From Medicago truncatula (taxonomy: Eukaryota > Streptophyta > Magnoliopsida > Fabales > Fabaceae): DNA of 64,000 bases. How positions within the stretch are numbered: the first letter of the stretch is position 1; each line of letters begins with the position of its first letter. The stretch is from positions 46,835,762 to 46,899,761 of the forward strand of contig NC_053042.1 of the NCBI RefSeq assembly GCF_003473485.1, given 5' to 3'. A program made the translations under genes and the position numbers. Shown here one piece after another: positions 58,217 to 64,000 of this stretch. The notes beneath the pieces were generated by a model. That model had not been told where the DNA came from. It did not search any database and saw only the letters and a program-made list of their open reading frames with translations.

Positions 58217-60190
58217 TTACTGTTTGGAAATATAATAATATTAGGTTCAAAATTATACATTTTTTTTTAGTAAAGGTTAAAAATTATACATTAATGACCG
58301 AAGAATCATAAACATAATAATATCTAAAAAAAATATCTACAATTATACAATTACGACTCTTTCAAAACAAAAATTATATAATTATTATGTGTGCCAATGT
58401 TGAAAATGAAATAAAAATAGTATACACATTTACATTGTAGGATAGCGAGTGAAGATTTTAAAATAAAAATAGATGAAATTTTTATTTTATTTAATTTTTT
58501 GAAAAAACATGGGTGTGATTGTTTTTAAAAAGTTATAATGATGCTCCCTAAAAAAAAAAATATATAATGATACCAGATCTCACTCATTATAGTTAAGTTA
58601 TTAATTCTAATATATTTTTTATAAGTCATTAATTTGTACACCTTTATATGAAGAAAAAAAAATATGTGAATCTACATGCATACAATCAAATCATGTTATG
58701 ACGCGACACCACTCTTTTACCGTTAGCTCAATAAACTATCTCTAAAAATCATAATTTTGTGTGATTTGATTAAATAAGCGTGTATAAAAATTTAGAATAA
58801 TCCTAATCTAGATTGAAATTCATATTTGTTATTTATTTATTTTTATAGATAAACGTACAAAATGACAATAATCAATTGGAAGTCGCACTCATAAATTTAT
58901 TAATGGGATCATAGTTTGAATTCCTATGACAAAATTATATTAAGAGAGAGAAAATGTAATCGCCCTAAACTTGCAATACTTTTTTTTGGTTGCTTGCAAT
59001 ACTTTTTATTCGATATAAATTTAATAATTAAAGCAATTATTTTTTGTATCATTCGACTGTGTTTCTGTCACAAATACGGTTATCATATATTTCTTTGAAA
59101 CATGCATACATACGAATGTTTCATTCTCCATGTTCCCCCTTCCTTGATAACTAATTAAGTTTAATTTAAAGGACAATTGTCAATGAAAAATTAGAAAAAT
59201 AACCATGCATTATGCATATTATTATTTTTTTAAATGTAAGATTATACTCAGCAACGAGTTGGAGTTCTTATCCATCTAAAGTCAATTAATGTTGTCAAAG
59301 ACTCAAAGGGAAGCATATGTCCCTACATTCTTCAAAGACTCTGAGAAATGTAAGAATTAAATAAAGGGCATAATCAAATCTTGGAAAAACAAGCTTTATT
59401 TCCAAGAAAGGGTAGACCTTGACAACTATAAAGGGAACAAAACGTGAGGATTATTTTTTCCATGAAAATTGGGCTAAAATAGCTGGCAATACTACCCCAC
59501 ATGGTGTACCTTCCTGACCGGAATGCTTCAACAAAGGTGACCCCAATTCTTTCTCAATGAATCTTTGCTCAGGTAAGGCTCACGCCATTTTTTTAAATAT
59601 CGTATCGTGACTCACGAGCAACTGTTCCTTTGGTGCACGTGAAATGTGATGTAATAATAATAAAAATAAAATGATATTTGTACCATTATTTAATTTATTT
59701 TAAAATAATTTTCTCTTGTACTCTTTTTTTTTTTGGTTACATGAAAGAAAGGAAAAAAATAAAAGAAAAACTACATCTTAATGAATGGCCCTCTAATAGC
59801 ATCAACTAATATGACTGAAGATATATATGGTAATGGTTGATGTACCATCAAGAGACTCTAAATGATTAACACTTATTTTACAAGTATATTAACGCAAGAG
59901 TTTTCTTATTACATTTTTATGTACCTTAAAAATTAAGTTTAGATAATATAGAAATTATAACAAAAAAAAAAACAAATATTTTAAACTAACATAGATATTA
60001 TATAATAAAATAAATGTACAGCAAAAATTCATACAGAAAAAGGTGAATACCAAATAGATTTACATGCCAACACCCAACTTTTTGCTAATAATAATGAAGT
60101 CAGGCTCAATTGTCACCAAATGTTAAATTGATTTTGACACCAAATCACACCCATTTATTTCATTTGATCTAATGGTTGATACTTATTATT
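58217..60190. other. Gene-free stretch
   Basis: No gene, RNA or clear transposon recognised. TATTTGTACCATTATTT-type sequence at about 59674 echoes the end of the MITE at 15.8 kb (AATGATATTTGTAC) but has no partner. Confidence 0.35.
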
Positions 60191-60195
60191 TAATA

Positions 60196-61500
60196 TCAAC
60201 AACAACTAAGCCTTATCCCACTAAGTGAGGTCGGCTACATGAATCAAATGACGCCATAGTGTTCTATCATACACCAAATTTGGATCCAACTCATTGACAT
60301 ATAAATCATTTCTAATGGTTTCTCTAATAGTTTTCCTAGGTCTTCCTCTACCTTTTTTAACTTAACTCTCCTCCATTTGATCTACTCTTCTTACCACAAC
60401 ATCTACGGGTCTTCTCTCTACATGCTCAAACTATCTAAGCCTATTTTCTATCAATTTTTCTACTATAGGTGCTACCCCCACTCTCTCTCTCTAATGGCGT
60501 CATTCATAATCCTATCATGTCTAGTCTTACCACTCATCCAACGCAACATCCTCATCTCTGCTACACTTACTTGATTCTCATGTTGACTCATAACCGCCCA
60601 ACACTCCGTACCATACAACAACGCCGGTCGGACTGCTGTCCGATAGAACTTTCCTTTCAACTTAAGTGGTACTTTCTTATTGCACAAAACACCTGAGGCT
60701 CTTCTCCATTTCAACCACCCAGCTTGAATATGATGGCTTACATCTGCTTCCATTTCTCCGTCATTTTGTACGAAGGATCCAAGATATTTAAACCGTGTAA
60801 CTTGGGGTATGATATGATCTCCAACTTTCACCTCCAAGGTAGATCTACTTCTCCTTCCGCTGAAGTTACATTCCATATACTCCGTCTTGCTTCTACTCAA
60901 GTGGAATCCATACGCTTCTAAGGCTTACCTCCAGGTCTCTAGCCTCCCGTTCACTTCCTCCCTCGACTCACCCACCAAGACTACATCATCTGCAAAAAGC
61001 ATACATCTCGGTGCTAACTCTTGGATGTGTTCCGTCAATACATCCAAAACTAAAGTAAAAAGATAAGGACTTAGGGTTGACCCTTGGTGCAATCCTATTG
61101 TTATGGGAAAATCTTCGGTAGTCCCATCGTGCGTCCTCACACTAGTCGAAGCTCCCTCATACATATCCTTGATAGCCCTAATATAGGCAATCCTAACCCC
61201 TTTCTTCTCCAGAGCTTTCCACAAAATCTCTCTCGGTACTCTATCATACGTCTTTTCCAAATCAATGAAAACTAAGTGCAAGTCTTTTTTATCCGTCCGA
61301 TATCGCTCCATCACGCGTCGAAGTAAGTAGATTGCTTCCATAGTCGACCTCCCAGGCATAAAACCAAATTGGTTATCCGTAACTTGAGTCTCCTTTCTTA
61401 GTCTTCTTTCGATCACCCTTTCCCATAACTTCATGGTATGACTCATTAGCTTAATTCCCTTATAATTCACGCAATTTTGTATATCCCCCTTGTTAATAAA
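60196..61500 (-). pseudogene. 5'-truncated RTE-type LINE (reverse transcriptase)
   Basis: On the minus strand the frame runs from about 61500 ([20 protein letters not shown]) through reverse transcriptase motifs [47 protein letters not shown], the catalytic FADD at about 60985-60996, then FKYLGSFVQNDGEME and AVRPALLYGTECW. It ends in the RTE-style tail (GTGGGATAAGGCTTAGTTGT TGTTG repeats near 60196-60225). Disabled by TAA at about 60927 (same frame on both sides) and a frameshift near 60490 where a GAGAGA run has gained 2 nt. The endonuclease half is missing: typical 5' truncation on insertion. Confidence 0.93.
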
Positions 61501-62639
61501 ATTAAAAGCTTCTATAAAGTAAGTAGTTAATAAAATTAAAAAAAAGGTCTAAAATCTTAATCACTCTTCAGTAAACAAAAAGGAATATTAATTATTCCTA
61601 AAAAAAATATGTAATATTAATTATTCATAATTTATTATGTATGTTTATATATCAGAGTGTATCCTGTTTACTCCCTAAAGTGTTAAAGGACCCTTATCCA
61701 AATATAGTGGCTTTGATATATTACAAGTAATTACTTAACATGATGTTGAAAATGACCATATATAGTACAGTGAGAGGGACAATTGTCTCATGCAGCAATC
61801 GCTCAATGGAAGCAAAAGGGTCCAACAAAAGTATATAAGCTGTCCTTTAATATAAAAAAAAAAAATACATATTTGCTGTGAACTAAGATGAACTTAATTA
61901 GTCTGGTAAGTATAGTTTACTTGATAGTTACCATAAATAATATTTGCAAAGTCAAAGTTTGAACCACATATTCTTCCTACTTAAAAGTTATGAAATCTAA
62001 CCACTTGATTGCTTAAAGAGAAAGAAACGGGCCTACTGATATTTCAATGGAAGCAATTAAGCTCCTAACCTTTTTTTAACCTATTTTTCCTTATAACTTA
62101 TTGAATTTTTATGTATAAATTAAATTGGTTAATTCCTTATTATATTGGAATACCCAAGGCCATTTGAATGAGATGGTAAAAACTTTCTTCGAGCTTAACT
62201 AGAGGTCTTCAAATTCAATCACAAGAATATATCAATGTTAAATCTCTTGATGAAGAGATCCATTTCAGAGTCTAAAACAATAAACTTGATCATAAAAAAC
62301 AATTTAACAGCTTATGTTTATATAAATAAACCACTCATTCCAATATAACACAATTCATCTAAACACGACAAGAAATTTGGTTTCCATATTGTTTCCTTCA
62401 TTACTTCTGGTTACTTTTTGCCATAGAAATTTAGGTGAAGAAGGGCACAGGAGGTTAGTAGCAAAAGATCAAAATAAATAAATAAATAAAATCAACTACC
62501 GAATATATTATTGGGATGAATCACGGATTAGGCGGCTCACTTTAAACATTTCATGGCACTTCCCAAATTGTGAAAGCATACTAGCAACCACACGTTTCCA
62601 AAATAAAACAAATCAGCTACAACTATATCAGAATCCTAC
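61501..62639. other. Gene-free stretch
   Basis: AT-rich. Two weak SINE-like boxes (AAAGTTTGAACCAC at about 61950; GGTCTTCAAATTCAATC at about 62206) without tails. No gene. Confidence 0.35.
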
Positions 62640-63130
62640 TGAACTGTAGGATCCGTTCTAGAACCACATCCTCAAATATGGTACAATGACCACTCTAATG
62701 TGGTACCAAGACCACTCAAGTATGGTACAATGATCATTCCAACTTCCAAAGAGACAACTCAAAGGGTTGTGGTTCAATGACTACCCTATGAAGAAACCAT
62801 AGGGATTAAATATCTCGAAAGGGACTATGGTCATAAGACCACTCTTTGATTCTGAAGGGACAAAAAACAAAGAGGAGAAGTGACTCAAATGCATCGAGCA
62901 AATGAAGGATAAGAGAGAGTTCTCGATAACTGGTGTGAAGAAAAGTGAGGGTGAATGACTCCTTATATAGTGCAAGAATCAATGAGGCAACCAAACTGGA
63001 GAGTCGAGATCATTTGACTATTGTGGAACCAACGGCATGATCTTGCCTCACCAATGTTTCATTAATGATTAATTTGGAGTTGAGTTGACTAAAGGAGGAC
63101 ATGTTGAAGCGTGCAAAATGTTTACATGTG
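62640..63130 (-). mobile_element. LTR-like tract with internal 22-bp repeats
   Basis: Better balanced composition than its surroundings. On the minus strand a TATATAAGGAG box lies at about 62958-62968, followed by a leader-like CT-rich stretch. At 62678-62740 a 22-bp motif (TGGTACAATGACCACTCTAA type) occurs three times. This looks like retroelement LTR/promoter sequence, but no ends or TSD could be fixed, so a broken host promoter is also possible. Confidence 0.4.
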
Positions 63131-64000
63131 GCAACATGTTCAGAAACAAAAATTCAGAAAAGAAAAAGAAATACTAATTAATTTTGATGTTTCAGGTCAT
63201 TAAAAAATAATACACTACACCACACAATCTAAGCCCGACCGAACGGCGACGTGCGTCTAGTAGTCATGTTGAGTGCGTCAGCATCCATTTACAAAACTGC
63301 CTACTCCAAAGGGCACACCCATGAAAGGCACATCTTTACGATATACACACTAGTGTTGTGTTATCTAAAAAAAAAAAAATTACACTAGCGTTATGTGTGA
63401 AGTGTAAACTATCCAATGTGGGACGTCCAAGTTTTTTTCAATTCACACACAAATACACAGCGTTCCAGCAAGAACAAACTTGAGCTGAGTGAACACATAT
63501 AGGTGTTCACATCAACAAGAACAACTAATCTCACGCCTTTAAGAGTTACATTCTTACCTACTCGACTAACATTCTTTTTTCTCTTTTTTTTTGACATGAA
63601 CATTTCTTTAGCATACTGTGTGGTTGACATATGAATATAATGAATCTTGAAACATATGTCACTTCAATGTCATAAAGTAAACAACAGAGCTACAACTTGC
63701 TCAGATCCAATCAGTCAAGTCATTAAGTGAAATCCAAAAACGACCACTTTAAACAGGCAATAAATAACCTTCTGTAACTATGGAGTTTTAACCTAGAGAA
63801 GTACATGGAGGTATTCCTCAATAATAACAAGGAAGGAAATGATAAACAGTTAGTACAAAAGCATCAACCTACCTGGATAACTAAGAACTTTGGTACACTA
63901 CAACAACAATGGCTTTGCTTAAAGCACCAGTAGATATGGAATATCTAGCATCCACATTCTACTTTCACTTCCAACTAATATTTAATGGAAGTTTAATCTC
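63131..64000. other. Gene-free right edge
   Basis: No coding exon could be supported. CACTAGTGTTGTGTTATCT / TTACACTAGCGTTATGTGTG around 63348-63400 is an imperfect repeat around an A13 run. A gene could begin beyond the edge. Confidence 0.35.

Noticed and set aside
60377..60921. Plus-strand frames over the RTE element
   Set aside because: Shadows of the minus-strand reverse transcriptase frame.
1..64000. CRISPR arrays, bacterial operons, riboswitches
   Set aside because: Sequence is plant nuclear. Repeats found are tandem duplications, MITEs and SINEs with no regular spacer pattern.

Overview
This is plant nuclear DNA, most likely from a papilionoid legume of the Medicago truncatula type. 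The evidence is spliced genes with GT-AG introns and AT-rich spacers, a canonical Au SINE, other tRNA-like SINEs with poly(A) tails and target-site duplications (TSDs), a Ty1/copia element primed by a TGG-CATCAGAGC site, L1- and RTE-type LINE relics, and many Mutator-like foldback MITEs with 9-bp TSDs. The species is inferred from repeat types only.

Layout. (1) 1-7.4 kb holds a head-to-head pair: the 5' half of GET4 (minus strand, runs off the left edge) and a complete five-exon GATC (plus strand). Their start codons are 227 bp apart. (2) 7.4-29 kb is a repeat-rich block. It contains two decayed copies of the GATC 3' end, nested foldback/hAT elements, a plastid 16S rDNA fragment, a tandemly duplicated repeat unit carrying SINE, MITE, LINE and a complete but dead 4.8-kb copia element, and a 43-codon ORF whose N-terminus resembles EF-1alpha behind a promoter-like leader. 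(3) 29-40 kb is sparse: one secreted glycine/serine-rich protein gene (minus strand), a LINE scrap, and a Pack-MULE-like element carrying the 3' part of a glutaredoxin-family gene. (4) 40-54 kb has two tandem alkaline/neutral invertase genes (GH100, minus strand), each with four coding exons and a leader intron, separated by a LINE relic with MITE insertions. (5) 54-64 kb is gene-poor: MITEs, a SINE, an AT microsatellite, a 5'-truncated RTE LINE and an LTR-like tract.

The host genes are not a pathway cluster. GET4 serves tail-anchored protein delivery, GATC serves organellar Gln-tRNA synthesis, and the invertases split sucrose in the cytosol. The most informative structure is the set of paralogous empty sites: many insertions can be dated against local duplications because the unoccupied counterpart lies in the same window. 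I saw no clear candidate for an unknown multi-gene system. The best new-gene candidates are the EF-1alpha-like micro-ORF and the glutaredoxin-bearing Pack-MULE.
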